Assembly: GCA_965248175.1 (NCBI GenBank)
Contig: OZ252093.1
Coordinates: 2,728,001-2,792,000, forward strand
Origin: VXPQ01 sp965248175
GTDB taxonomy: Bacteria > Bacteroidota > Rhodothermia > Rhodothermales > VXPQ01
Length of the DNA: 64,000 nt
Direction of reading: 5' to 3'
Shown here: piece by piece, positions 52,745-62,763 of the stretch
Layout: each line of letters opens with the position of its first letter
Numbering within the stretch: the first letter of the stretch is position 1
Notes under the pieces: generated by a model
What the model was told of the DNA's origin: nothing
Databases searched by the model: none
What the model saw: only the letters and a program-made list of their open reading frames with translations
Translations under genes and position numbers: made by a program

Positions 52745-54118
52745 TTATGCGAGACGGAAACGCTTTTGAAGGGTGAGCAACACAAGAAACAGAAAAATCG
52801 GCCCAAGTATAGCCTCGGCTACCCCCACCCCCTTTACCAATCCCCATACATCGTTGCTTTCCAGTAGACTGCGGCTTTCTTCAAGATATCCTCCAGATGC
52901 CGTAAGAAAAAGGAAGGCGTGCGCATTGGCAAAACCGGTTTCAATCGAAGCCAATACGAACTTACCAAGATTGGCACTGCTTAATCGCCGGCCACGCATT
53001 CGCGAACAGGATCACGGCAGAAAGCACCCAGTGGCCGAGCCACCACGCACAGGCCCTGCTCACTCCCCAGCCATAATCGGCTGTTTTTTCGAATAACCAG
53101 TTTATAACCTTCAACAGGGGACCATCCAAACGGCGTCTGACGCGCATCTTGTACCGAAAAAACCGGTGTCGATCCAGCGGCTTCTCGAGCTTGCTCATGA
53201 TGAGCTCTAACCGCTCCCAAGCCCGAATGACGTAATCGACCTGGGTGTTATCGTTGTCAGCCTTTTTCCAGTCTACACGGCTAAAATCCGTGTCTTCGTG
53301 AAGCTTAGCATTAAAGAACGCTGGAGGACCCCAAAAAAACCGCTCCACTGAAATCAGTTCGTGCCATGAACTTTGCGTCGGTAAAATCGGCTTTACGCTC
53401 AGGCCAAGCCTTTTTATAGGCAGTGTTCATCGCTTCCAAAGATCACTTCACGAAAGGATGCCACAGACCTAAATTCAGCACCTCTGAAATCAGCAAGAGA
53501 CATCGGCACTAAGCCTCTATTAAAACTCATTTCGTCGAATTTTGACTCATCGAACTTGGCCTGTTCCTCGAATACAACGTTGCCGAACGAAGCTCCGCCC
53601 ATAAACTCCGCACCGATGCACCAAACGGACTTTTTGAAACGCGATCCAGTAAAATAAACATCTGCCTCAAACCACGCCTTCCAGCAGTACAAGCCCTCCT
53701 CAAATACCGCTTCACAGAACCAGGACTGGGCATAAAACCGGGTTGTTTCGGAAAACCTCACTTCGCTCTTGAACCTCACCTTGTCAAACCTAGCACCAAT
53801 CAGAATCAATCCTGAAAAATCAGCCTTGTCACAAAAAGTGTGACCTGAAAAATCCATGTAGTTGTGACGGCTGACTTCTGGATGTCTGCCATGTTGTTCA
53901 GCCAGGACCTCTATCATTTCTTTTTCTTCCTCGGTCAATTCTGGCCAACCTCCATCCGGGGGACGAACAACCAATTGGGGCCAGCCGCTTTGGGGTTCAC
54001 ATTCTCCCTTGATGCGTGGCGGCAGCTTCCAGCCAAGATAGCCGTTCCACAACCGCGCCCGTTGATCCATATCTTGGCCCTGAGCCAAAAGGGCAAGCCA
54101 GAATGCAGCATTGCTCAT
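52745..54118 (-). pseudogene. Pentapeptide-repeat protein with C-terminal membrane segments, three frameshifts
   Basis: In order on the minus strand: an N-terminal segment MSNAAFWLALLAQGQDMDQRARLWNGYLGWKLP; A(D/N)Lxx-type pentapeptide repeats (FSGHTFCDKADFSGLILIGARF, ASFGNVVFEEQAKFDESKF); then a frame change near 53430 to NTAYKKAWPERKADFTDAKF; a second in the T run near 53340 to FWGPPAFFNAKLHEDTDFSRVDW; and, after a helix (WWLGHWVLSAVILFANAWP), a third near 52990 to the last membrane part ILGPIFLFLVLLTLQKRFRLA. Intact relatives are ~440 residues with two C-terminal membrane helices resembling an ion-channel pore region. Three shifts make a functional product unlikely. Function of the family is unknown. 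Confidence 0.75.
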
Positions 54119-54226
54119 CTTTCCGTCTATGGGGTAAGAAATTGTTTGTAAAAGTTGGACAGTGCTTTACATGTCCTGCTACGTTGGGTTTATACGCCTT
54201 GGACCAATAATTTTTGTTCGAATGTC

Positions 54227-57208
54227 CTATTCCTCTGGGATTCCGTGCAATCCGGCGGCCTTAAGGCGCACCATGGATTCCTCATGGAGCGGGATAATCC
54301 GTGTTTTCTTGCCGCCGTGGACACTGGGCTCGGCGCACCACTGATTGCGTAAAATGGAAAGGGGTTCGAGCACCGCTTCGGGAAGTTGCAACAGTTCTAC
54401 CAGAACCGCACGGTCGAGAGCTTGGCGAACCCCGTCCCGGTATGCCTCGTTGGCTGGCAGAAACGACTTGTTCTTGAACCGCTCAAAAATATCCTCGGCC
54501 TGAGCGATCTGATCTGAAGTGAGTGTGCGCGGGTCTAGGACCGTCAGACGGGGCAGCTGAGTGATCGTGAGAATCGCGCGGCCCTGCTGCTGTCGAGAGC
54601 CGATCCACCAGAAGGAGAGAAGCCCCAAGGTGGTATTTGCCCACAAGACCAGAGGAAATGTCCACTCGTCTTGCTCTGGAATGAAATTGGGCCATGCTCG
54701 GCCGCCAATCGCTTTATCTGGTGTGAGGCAGGCGGTGAGGCTTTGCGAATTGATTTGGAAATCGAGGTTAAAATGCAGTCGGGAGGCCACGCGATTCCAG
54801 ACCTTGACTGCATGATCGTCGCAGCCGGAACGCACCACACCTTCGCGATCGGGCGGAACAACCAAACCCCGTTCGCACTCGGCGTCGTGGCTCCACAGCG
54901 CCGGGTATTGCGGCACCCCCTGAACGGGAATGATATCAAAGGGGCCTCGCGGCGATCCATTGCTATTCTTTCCGGAAATGTCGCGGTGATGAAATCCCCG
55001 CTTGCCCAGAGAATCAAGGCAAGTTATAGACAGTCGGGCGGAATAGCCCCAAGGCAATCGGAGTATCCCTTCCGCTAAGCCAAGAGCGGTATCAGCAAGC
55101 GTGGTTTCGCGGAGGAACGCGCAGCCGCCCTGGCTCAAAGGGGCACGAATGTACGTACCGATAATCTCGCAGTCACCCACGTAGAGCCGCCCTTGTCGAT
55201 CCTGAGACGTCAGCCGACGCACCGCCCGCGCCATTTCGAAAGCCTCCGTAAGACTGTCCGGCCGATGGGAGAGGTTAACAAACAGGGCCTCTCCACATTT
55301 AGAGTCGCATCCAGAGCAACGCTTGGTGGCCACCACAAGAGCCTCGGCCATACCGGTATCGGCTGAAAAAGCCCGGTCCGTCTGGCCCCCATGGGCTGCA
55401 ATGGTCAGCACAGTGAGATGCTCGTACTCGCGTTCCAGTAAACTTCGCGCATCTTCCCAGGAACTACCGCTCACAAATGCTGCTGGCAGTACGAGCGCAA
55501 GAACACCGCCCGGTCTGGTCTTGACATGGGCAAGATCTATGAAATTAGAAGCCAGCCCGGCGTTGCCGTGACCAGCTATGCTTCCACTCTTCTTCAGCTT
55601 GGCGCATATCCCCTTTAACCGAGCACCCATTTGTCGCTGCTCGTCTTTGCTCGTACTCAACCCGGCAAACGACGGTACCGGGACCGACCCCTCTATACTT
55701 TCGTGATTACCCGGCCGGGTAAACGGAGGATTCATAATCACCAGATCAGCCGCTCCCCGGGGAAGAATCATGTCCTGACTCCAGTCGGTTTCCACATCCG
55801 CACCCGTGCCTTGCGCCCTCCGAACGCCGGTTCCGAACAGCGACGGTGCATCGTCATATTCAATCAGGTCAAGGGCACCCAAGGCCATGGCCTGCCGTTT
55901 TTCCTTGCTTTGCTGTCCGTAGGGCAGTGTGTGGACGCGGGTGCGCTCAAAGGTCGTACCCGGATGGGTACTCGACAGCATGGATGCGGTAAGATGCGTT
56001 GCGGCGGGCATAATATCGGCGGCAACGAGAACGCGCTCCATCATCTGCCTGTGCAACCCCTGATCGTCGCCGCCTGTTTGCCTATAGCGTAGCGTCAGAG
56101 CACGGTATGTGGCCGAGAGCAAGGTACCGGTGCCACAGGCAAGGTCGGCGAATTGGAGAGAGACAAGAGCGTTCGGATCGGACCAATCTGTTTCCGCATC
56201 GAGGCGAGACACCGCTAACTCAGCGAGCAGAGCCGCCGATGTCGGTAGGGTATAAAACGTGGCAAGAAACTTCCGGTCGGCAATGAGCCGCTGAAACATG
56301 CGCCCGGAGAGGTCATGCAAGGTCGTAGCCCCAAGACCCGCCAGATCGCTGGCTGCCTGAGCAAGACGGTTGAGCACCGCATTCGCCGTACCGGCGGGAA
56401 TCGGCCTGAGCAGATCGGAAGCGATATGAAAGATCGGATAGTAATTGATGTGGTCAAGGATATGTTGCCAGCAGGCAAGCAAGCGACTCTTGTTTACATC
56501 GTTGGTACCGGAGCTGCGTAGTTCATCGACAGTGGATATCCCGTGCGCTTCAACGATAGCGGTATGAAAAACGAGCGCGTTGGCGACGATGGCCATGGCC
56601 ATGCGCGAGGTCTGCTCGCCGTCCTCCTGGTGTAGGGACCGCGCCATTTTTTCCAGAGTGCGAGCGCCAGCCGTTTCGCGCAGTTTGCCGGCCGCCTCGC
56701 CGATACTCTGTTCCAGAATATTCGTCCCCTCGGCGAGTAGCCGCTCGGACAGCGAGACATTTTCAATGCATCCCGCGAGATCGTTGACGCTTCCTGCAAG
56801 CCAGCCTGTGGCTGGCCAGCGCACGGCAGCGCCCGCTTCTTGTAGTGAGTACGTGCAATAGCGAAACTCGGCGGCTTCGATATGCTGCTCCAAATCTGCC
56901 TGCGGCGCCCCACTCAGTTCCAGCGGAATTTGCACAGCGATGGTCTGCTCGATCCGATCTCCTGTTTGTGACAGGAATTTGCCCAGACGCGCTTGCGCAT
57001 CTGCTTCCACAGTATGTGCCGGTTCAAACTCCGTCTCCAGAACAACCGGGATACCGCCCGGCGGGCGAATAACTATGTCTGGACGAAGAGCGGACTCGCG
57101 AAAGACATCCTGTTGCTCCACGCCGGTCCGGTCGCGCCACTGCGGATGCTTGCTCCGCAGCACGTTCAGTAACGGAACGTTGAAAGCGACTTCGTTGGTT
57201 TTAGGCAC
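54227..57208 (-). CDS. Large N6-adenine DNA methyltransferase with N-terminal nuclease-like domain
   Basis: 993-residue protein. The N-terminal ~130 residues contain RPDIVIRPPGGIPVVLETEFEPA, an Asp...Glu-x-Glu pattern like the PD-(D/E)XK nuclease fold (third residue not Lys). A helical region follows. The methyltransferase core has motif I FADLACGTGTLLSATYRAL (residues ~350), a helicase-like ADIMPAATHLTASML, and catalytic motif IV DLVIMNPPFTRPGNHE. The C-terminus probably recognises the target sequence. The layout is that of single-chain type IIG or type I-like modification/restriction enzymes. It lies alone on the minus strand with 417 bp upstream, next to the SIR2-HerA operon, inside a defence island. 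The cleavage capacity of the N-terminal part is inferred only. Confidence 0.8.
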   Translation of the reverse strand: MPKTNEVAFNVPLLNVLRSKHPQWRDRTGVEQQDVFRESALRPDIVIRPPGGIPVVLETEFEPAHTVEADAQARLGKFLSQTGDRIEQTIAVQIPLELSGAPQADLEQHIEAAEFRYCTYSLQEAGAAVRWPATGWLAGSVNDLAGCIENVSLSERLLAEGTNILEQSIGEAAGKLRETAGARTLEKMARSLHQEDGEQTSRMAMAIVANALVFHTAIVEAHGISTVDELRSSGTNDVNKSRLLACWQHILDHINYYPIFHIASDLLRPIPAGTANAVLNRLAQAASDLAGLGATTLHDLSGRMFQRLIADRKFLATFYTLPTSAALLAELAVSRLDAETDWSDPNALVSLQFADLACGTGTLLSATYRALTLRYRQTGGDDQGLHRQMMERVLVAADIMPAATHLTASMLSSTHPGTTFERTRVHTLPYGQQSKEKRQAMALGALDLIEYDDAPSLFGTGVRRAQGTGADVETDWSQDMILPRGAADLVIMNPPFTRPGNHESIEGSVPVPSFAGLSTSKDEQRQMGARLKGICAKLKKSGSIAGHGNAGLASNFIDLAHVKTRPGGVLALVLPAAFVSGSSWEDARSLLEREYEHLTVLTIAAHGGQTDRAFSADTGMAEALVVATKRCSGCDSKCGEALFVNLSHRPDSLTEAFEMARAVRRLTSQDRQGRLYVGDCEIIGTYIRAPLSQGGCAFLRETTLADTALGLAEGILRLPWGYSARLSITCLDSLGKRGFHHRDISGKNSNGSPRGPFDIIPVQGVPQYPALWSHDAECERGLVVPPDREGVVRSGCDDHAVKVWNRVASRLHFNLDFQINSQSLTACLTPDKAIGGRAWPNFIPEQDEWTFPLVLWANTTLGLLSFWWIGSRQQQGRAILTITQLPRLTVLDPRTLTSDQIAQAEDIFERFKNKSFLPANEAYRDGVRQALDRAVLVELLQLPEAVLEPLSILRNQWCAEPSVHGGKKTRIIPLHEESMVRLKAAGLHGIPEE

Positions 57209-57625
57209 CGGGGTGTTCGGGCCGCCTCGACCCGGTTAGGAAATTGTTGTTTGCAGGATACGCTGTTGAGGGTGCGGTTGTCAAGCGAACGATATGGGGC
57301 GTTGTATATGGAAATTGAAAAGGGACTTTCTGCTGGGTACGGGCCTGTTTTTCGGACATTCCGCATTTTTTGCCGCTTCACGCAGGCCCAGACAGAGCAG
57401 ATTCCGCATCACTTCTTCGTTGAGGAAGGCCAACCGTGCAACCGGCACCATTACAGGACCGCACCTATATTCGGACAACATGCGGTCTGTAAAAAGCCCC
57501 CGGATCCACCGTTAGACACGGACAAGGGGACCGGAGGAAAGGAAAACAGAGAGAGTTCTCTTTAATTGGAAAGATTTGGATGAGATGAGGATGTAATCTT
57601 CGCCAGGATCGGCTGGTCCATTTGA
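57209..57625. other. Intergenic region, no convincing gene
   Basis: 417 bp between the methylase start and the KTSC stop. Open frames exist on both strands but lack domain character, ribosome-binding sites and conserved neighbours. The left part presumably holds the methylase promoter. Confidence 0.5.
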
Positions 57626-57877
57626 CTAACCGACATGTTGACCATGCGGTTTATAATTTAATACTCTACTGATATATTTTCCTCGCGACTGCCCCGGCGC
57701 GGTAAACGCCTGCCAAACTTGAGGCGGACACGCAGAATACCGCCATTCAACGCCATCGTGAAAGCGTACATAAATCGTCTCAGTTTCCGGGTCATAGGCC
57801 TCGGCAACGATCCGGCTGGAACCGGTAACAGGAATCCACTCAATCATCTGTGACCTCGTAAGTTTCGCGACATTCAA
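57626..57877 (-). CDS. KTSC-domain protein
   Basis: 83-residue protein; the domain starts at MIEWIPVTGSSRIVAEAYDP (an internal Met at residue 11 may be the real start) and continues ETIYVRFHDGVEWRYSACPPQVWQAF, ending GKYISRVLNYKPH. KTSC domains are small beta-rich modules found at the C-terminus of lysyl-tRNA synthetases and as stand-alone proteins in mobile or defence contexts; no function is established. It overlaps the HerA stop by 4 bp (ATGA), so it is translationally coupled to the SIR2-HerA operon. Confidence 0.8.
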   Translation of the reverse strand: MNVAKLTRSQMIEWIPVTGSSRIVAEAYDPETETIYVRFHDGVEWRYSACPPQVWQAFTAPGQSRGKYISRVLNYKPHGQHVG

Positions 57878-59637
57878 TCATCCGCAACCTCATAAGTTCC
57901 ACGCCATGCTGTCAGGGCGGGACCAACATCCGGTACTAGAGGTTCTTGACGCCAAGGGGCCAGAGATGGATCGTCGGCAAGTGGCTTCGGGTTGGGTCTA
58001 TCAAAGAGTACCCGGGCAGGCAGGATCATAGATTCTCCGCTAACTACTCCCTCACCGGTACGTAGCGATGGCAGAACAGCGGCCAAACCTGCAATTGCAT
58101 CCGGTAGCGCCGCTCGAATTGTATTTTGATCCTCAGAGTTCGAAAGGCGCAGGGCCACCAAGGTTCCGCACTGTGCCAGAGCGGTGTCCGGTAGCTCCGT
58201 AGGGCGCTGGGTGACGAGCAAGAGCCCGACACCGTATTTCCTTCCCTCTCTTGCAATTCTATTCGCAGAATCACGAGTCAACATGCTTGCGCTGTCACCA
58301 AGGTATCGGTGAGCTTCTTCCAATACTACGAGAACAGGGCTGGGGCGCCCAATGCCCGGTCCTCCCAAATTGCAACGGAGCGATATCTCAAAAATCAGAT
58401 TAAGAACGACACCGATCGCGAGATCGGCAGCAGCAGATGGAACTCCGCTGAAATCAAGCACTGATATGGGCCGAACGCCACCAAGCCAATCCTGCATTAC
58501 TTTGACCAACGGATCATCACCTTGCGGCTCACCCTTGGGCTCCTGAAAAAACCGAAGCTGTGGATCAAGAAGGCCGAGACGGAACATATCCGGCATGGTC
58601 CCATAGGTACCGTGAAACGGCCCCTTGTGCGGAGGCTCACTGCCAGGACCATAAGGTTTAAACGTCGCTGACCGCAACGTGTTTGCATCACCGGCGTTGG
58701 TCAGACAAACAGTTGTCGGGTCCGCCTTGCTTTCGAGGGTCTCGTTGTTTTTGAAATCAAGTTGATGCCAAACCGCCCGAATATCAAACGGTACTGGCGT
58801 GTCGGCTGTAACAGCTGTCGGATCAAGTTTGAGCCAATCGGCAGCCTCTACAAACTTGCGACGAGCAGCAGTCACAAGTTCGGTATAGCGTCCCACGAAT
58901 GTCGCACTGCCCGATGATCCAGAAAAAATGTGCACAATGTCAGCCGCCGGGAGCGCCCAGAACGGGACACGTAACTGATCTCCACCTGTGGCAAGAACGC
59001 TTTTGACAGAAGCATTACCCTCCAATGCTTGTGCGTACTCACCGTGCGGATCGATAACCACGATATTTGCCGCTTGCCACCCCCCCTCTACGAAGCTCTG
59101 CAATAAAGAAGCGACAACGCTGGTCTTCCCAGAGCCCGTAGAGCCAACGATGGCTGCGTGACGGACGACGAAGCGCGAGATATCCACACAAACTGGAACT
59201 TCCTCGGTAGCAGCTAGACGGCCCAGTCGCAGATTTTGATTGTCGGGGTGCGGGAATACCGACCTAAGCTGACTTGGCGTTGCGAAGTGTACAGGATCAT
59301 CAAGGCCAGGATATGAACCCACACCGCGCTGGAAACGCTCCGTGCCGCGATCAATCTCACCAAGTAACTGAACTTGTAGCCAGCGCTCATCGTGTTGAAC
59401 CGACTCCGCTGGTTTGATTGGACCAGAAAGTTCAGCAATGCCGACAAGGGAAACCGTGGCGACGAGGTCAACAAGGCCCTGAGGAATTCGAACGAGTGAG
59501 CCGATCTGACCCACAGGTTGAAGGTGACCACGATAAATTGGTGCTGTCCCTGCGAGGTCAGGATCAAGTGCCACTGTAACAGTAGCCCCTAGAACATGAC
59601 GTACTCTCCCAATACACGTTGGATCGCGCTCAGTCAT
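57874..59637 (-). CDS. HerA-type ATPase/helicase of a SIR2-HerA defence system
   Basis: 587-residue HerA/FtsK-superfamily hexameric ATPase. The N-terminal ~80 residues form the HAS-barrel (GRVRHVLGATVTVALDPD). The ATPase has Walker A AIVGSTGSGKTSVVASLL (residues ~165), Walker B ANIVVIDPHGEYA, the VLVVLEEAHRYLG segment, and sensor/arginine-finger region LLLVTQRPTELPDTALAQCGT. In known HerA-SIR2 (Nezha) systems HerA assembles with a SIR2 NADase to degrade NAD and abort phage infection. It overlaps the SIR2 gene by 8 bp and the KTSC gene by 4 bp. Motifs are complete. Confidence 0.9.
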   Translation of the reverse strand: MTERDPTCIGRVRHVLGATVTVALDPDLAGTAPIYRGHLQPVGQIGSLVRIPQGLVDLVATVSLVGIAELSGPIKPAESVQHDERWLQVQLLGEIDRGTERFQRGVGSYPGLDDPVHFATPSQLRSVFPHPDNQNLRLGRLAATEEVPVCVDISRFVVRHAAIVGSTGSGKTSVVASLLQSFVEGGWQAANIVVIDPHGEYAQALEGNASVKSVLATGGDQLRVPFWALPAADIVHIFSGSSGSATFVGRYTELVTAARRKFVEAADWLKLDPTAVTADTPVPFDIRAVWHQLDFKNNETLESKADPTTVCLTNAGDANTLRSATFKPYGPGSEPPHKGPFHGTYGTMPDMFRLGLLDPQLRFFQEPKGEPQGDDPLVKVMQDWLGGVRPISVLDFSGVPSAAADLAIGVVLNLIFEISLRCNLGGPGIGRPSPVLVVLEEAHRYLGDSASMLTRDSANRIAREGRKYGVGLLLVTQRPTELPDTALAQCGTLVALRLSNSEDQNTIRAALPDAIAGLAAVLPSLRTGEGVVSGESMILPARVLFDRPNPKPLADDPSLAPWRQEPLVPDVGPALTAWRGTYEVADD

Positions 59638-60817
59638 ATTCCTTTCTGTTCACTTCCGTCCGAGACTCCCCAATAGCGTCCCTGAGCAACTCCTTCAAAA
59701 CACCGTCACCGCTTTGTTCACGTGTCGTGCTTCGAGCCAAATATCTGGCAAGATTACAGAAGTTTCGGAGGGCAAACTGTTCATTCTCCCAAATATCCAG
59801 TGGCGCATTGTCCGGTTTATCCCAATCCGCACGGACACCGCCAATAATTGCCTCACGACCAGAGACCACTTGGATGTTAGGGATGGTAACTGCACGGTCA
59901 GCCAATATATCCGGAATCTCCGAAAAGCAGAAGGCTATAAACTCGGAACGCTCGCGGCGCACTGCAGCATTGAAAATTTGCTCATTGAGATGTTCGTCAC
60001 CGAACGAATATCCAGAGATCAGCATAAGCGTCTCTGGCTGATAGAGTGCCCTTCTCAATCGGTCCTGAAGTACGACAAAGGGGACACGCCGCGATTCCTC
60101 GTACTTTGCATCAGACGGATAAATGGCCGCCGCAAGACCTTCAGGAACCGGGTGGCCTAGTCGGACAATTTGCCGGTCTCCTTTCCAAGACCAGTTCACG
60201 GAGCCGTGCAGTTTCCAAAGCCTGACGAAAAACGCAGGAACCACTTCAGCATCCGGTCCTGGCAATCCCTCGACCAGTTCCGTATGAAATCTGGCTTCCA
60301 GAGATCCTACAAAACCATCGAAGTAGGGCACACGCATTTCCTCAAGAGCAGTCTCTAACAAAAGGTCATAGTTTACCGTGAATAATTCGACAGGTAGATG
60401 GTAATTGGCGCGTGCTGCCCAGACGGCCAAACACATTGCGGCAGTTGGATCCACACCATCAACGCCATCAACTTTCAGCGCCCTGACAATCGCCTGACAG
60501 ACAGCGGCATCCAATTTCTCCGCATCCCTCGCCGTCAGGTCATTCACTGTTTCTTCGCCGGAGATAAGTGCCGAAATGCGACGGAGGCGGCTTAACGCCG
60601 CCTCGAGGTTTCGGCCCGTTAGTTGGCGCTGGAAGGCGGCATGTTCGTCTTCTTGGATATCTTCCAGAACATACTGCTCAAGCGCCTTCACATCAGGTAG
60701 GCCACACGCCTTCCCAACCCCGGCACCTAGGAACGCACATACGTGACGAGACCGAGTAGCGAGCTTAGTGCCAAGAGACGTGACAAAACTCAATGGGTTG
60801 TGATCTGGCATGTGCAC
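59630..60817 (-). CDS. SIR2-domain NADase of a SIR2-HerA defence system
   Basis: 395-residue protein starting at 60817 (MHMPDHNPLSF; a second ATG two codons later is equally good). SIR2-type NAD-binding motifs are HVCAFLGAGVGKACGLP (residues ~27-42), FTVNYDLLLETAL (NYD) and FVRLWKLHGSVNW with the catalytic His in KLHGS. The later segment LMLISGYSFGDEHLNEQIF is typical of SIR2-like defence proteins. It has no deacetylase zinc module. Its gene begins the three-gene operon with HerA and the KTSC protein. NAD depletion on phage sensing is the expected activity, by analogy with characterised HerA-SIR2 pairs. Confidence 0.9.
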   Translation of the reverse strand: MHMPDHNPLSFVTSLGTKLATRSRHVCAFLGAGVGKACGLPDVKALEQYVLEDIQEDEHAAFQRQLTGRNLEAALSRLRRISALISGEETVNDLTARDAEKLDAAVCQAIVRALKVDGVDGVDPTAAMCLAVWAARANYHLPVELFTVNYDLLLETALEEMRVPYFDGFVGSLEARFHTELVEGLPGPDAEVVPAFFVRLWKLHGSVNWSWKGDRQIVRLGHPVPEGLAAAIYPSDAKYEESRRVPFVVLQDRLRRALYQPETLMLISGYSFGDEHLNEQIFNAAVRRERSEFIAFCFSEIPDILADRAVTIPNIQVVSGREAIIGGVRADWDKPDNAPLDIWENEQFALRNFCNLARYLARSTTREQSGDGVLKELLRDAIGESRTEVNRKEYD

Positions 60818-61005
60818 TCTGCTGGCAAGAAGCGCCGGCTCATTGGTTCCTTACTGAATACATGTCCACCCGGCGGAAAGTAACTCACCGAACGAACGCT
60901 AAAGAACATGGGTCAGTTTCGCATCGGACGATTCCTAGAGACGGTTTGTCCTGATTGGACAGATTTTTGCAAACCATTTCTCCATTACTATCATGCGTCA
61001 CATCC

Positions 61006-62763
61006 TTACAACCCGAACAGTTTGGTTGCTTGTTTAACCAGATTCTCGGTTCTGGTTTTTATCTGTTCGACACCCCAACTTTGAGAATTAGCCAAATCTT
61101 CATTTATACTTAGGCCATTTTTATATCCAACCCATCGGCCTTGTGCATCAGTACGATCCCGCTTTTCCTCAAAGCCCTTGTTTCCAAGAGCACTATTGAA
61201 TCCGGAAATGGTCAGATTTCCCAGTTTGTGGACATACGTCTGTTGAGCCTCCTTCGCCTTGTGCTCATCCCCATCAGCGATCATGGTCATCCATGGTTGA
61301 GGTATGTTTTCACCCTGTGGAAAGATATGCTCAATGGTCCAGACAGACCTTCCCTTTCCCCCAACGGCCCATAGGTCAACCCAAGTTTCTTTGGTCATTT
61401 CTTGTTCAGCCAAGGCACATAGAACAAATCGGGTGACACCTGAATTTTCCACGTAAATTGGCCCTTCCAATTTGCTCTGGAATATATCATCAGATGCAGA
61501 TACAGCCACGAGTTCCTCCTTAATAGCCTGCGTAACAGCTATTCCATGCAGGCTACTTATTTTATCTATAATCGTCATGAAAAGTCGAGTTAAATCCCGT
61601 GTAGGCGGCGTGTCTGTGAGATTACGACGGACAAAGAAACGAACCAGAAACGCAACCGTCGAGGCTAATTGCTTGTTGTCCAGTTGCAAATCTTCCTTAC
61701 GGACAAGCAGGTAAAGCATCAGCAGATAGGATGGCGCTCCTTGGATGCGTGCGAGATTCTTGAGCGGTATCTCAAGTCCGTTGAGGGCATCGTCCTGATT
61801 GCGAGAGAGAATCAATGAGTACTTTTGACCAGCGATGCCGATTTTTGTCAGGCAATCCTTGGCGTCATCGTTAATAAGCTTCTCGTATATCTGAATCAGG
61901 TTGGATCGGGTAGCCACGGGCACCTTATACAACGCTTTCAGTTCATCCTTAAAAGCGTTGTAGTATTGGCGGAAGAAACGCTCCTGAGTGCCATAGTCAT
62001 CGCCTAAGTAGTTCAGCAAGCGGTTCCAGCGCTCATAATAGTGATCCACCTTGCCGGACTCAATGGATTCCAGTCTTGCCAAGAGCTTGTTCTTGATCAG
62101 ATCAACCGCCGTTAATGGCATACCTCTATTGTTCAGCGATTCGAACAGGGTGTAGGCATCGGCATGACTCGCCACCTCAATTTTGACCAAGCAAGCATAG
62201 CTGACCTTTTCCAGAAATTCCAGGATGGTCCCAAGCCCGTCGCCCCCCTCATCTGTCATTTCATTGATACGGCCCTGGAAATATCGGTAGGCACGGAAAA
62301 TTTTGCGGTTCCCCGCATAAGCCGGACGATCGCTCCCACTGATAATCCCCGTCTCAGCAAGAACGGCCCGGTAATCATTCTGGTTGTTGTTCTGAATCTG
62401 TGGTATCAGGCGGATCTGTTTATCGCCTTTCTTCAAAATCAGCTTACGCTTTAAGTTGGTTTGCTCGACAAGCTGTTCAGCATCCAAATTGGATTCATGG
62501 CTTTTCAAGGCATGATAGACCGAAGCAAAAAGCAGCGAGAGCGTCATCAGTCGCTGCTGGCCATCGACTAGTTCCAGTTTCTGAACCAATAGCGCGTCTT
62601 CCGACTGATTGATACAGATAATCGAACCGAGGAAATAGCCGGGGTCGTTATCAAGAACATCGTCAAACAGGCTTTCCCACTGATTCTTCCCCCAAGTGTA
62701 TTCGCGCTGGTATCGAGGGATTGTATAGGGAATTATATACGAAAGTAACCGCTTTCGGATCAG
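61006..62763 (-). CDS. DUF262-DUF1524 protein (single-chain GmrSD-like type IV restriction)
   Basis: About 585 residues if it starts at the CTG at 62763, whose CTGA overlaps the stop of the upstream gene; the first ATG (62589) lies inside the conserved domain, so it cannot be the start. The in-frame upstream limit is a TGA at 62796. DUF262 blocks are TIPRYQREYTWGKNQWESLF, GYFLGSIICI and KLELVDGQQRLMTLSLLF (the DGQQR NTPase/nickase motif). The C-terminal DUF1524 part has WTIEHIFPQGENIPQPW and HKLGNLTISGFNSALGNKGFEEKR, the His-Asn HNH-like nuclease signature. GmrSD enzymes cut DNA with modified (for example glucosylated) cytosines. It is the last gene of a four-gene overlapping operon. Confidence 0.8.
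   Translation of the reverse strand: MIRKRLLSYIIPYTIPRYQREYTWGKNQWESLFDDVLDNDPGYFLGSIICINQSEDALLVQKLELVDGQQRLMTLSLLFASVYHALKSHESNLDAEQLVEQTNLKRKLILKKGDKQIRLIPQIQNNNQNDYRAVLAETGIISGSDRPAYAGNRKIFRAYRYFQGRINEMTDEGGDGLGTILEFLEKVSYACLVKIEVASHADAYTLFESLNNRGMPLTAVDLIKNKLLARLESIESGKVDHYYERWNRLLNYLGDDYGTQERFFRQYYNAFKDELKALYKVPVATRSNLIQIYEKLINDDAKDCLTKIGIAGQKYSLILSRNQDDALNGLEIPLKNLARIQGAPSYLLMLYLLVRKEDLQLDNKQLASTVAFLVRFFVRRNLTDTPPTRDLTRLFMTIIDKISSLHGIAVTQAIKEELVAVSASDDIFQSKLEGPIYVENSGVTRFVLCALAEQEMTKETWVDLWAVGGKGRSVWTIEHIFPQGENIPQPWMTMIADGDEHKAKEAQQTYVHKLGNLTISGFNSALGNKGFEEKRDRTDAQGRWVGYKNGLSINEDLANSQSWGVEQIKTRTENLVKQATKLFGL

Noticed and set aside
57251..57565. 104-codon plus-strand frame in the gap between methylase and KTSC genes
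   Set aside because: No recognisable domain, no convincing ribosome-binding site, opposite to the surrounding operons; best treated as non-coding.
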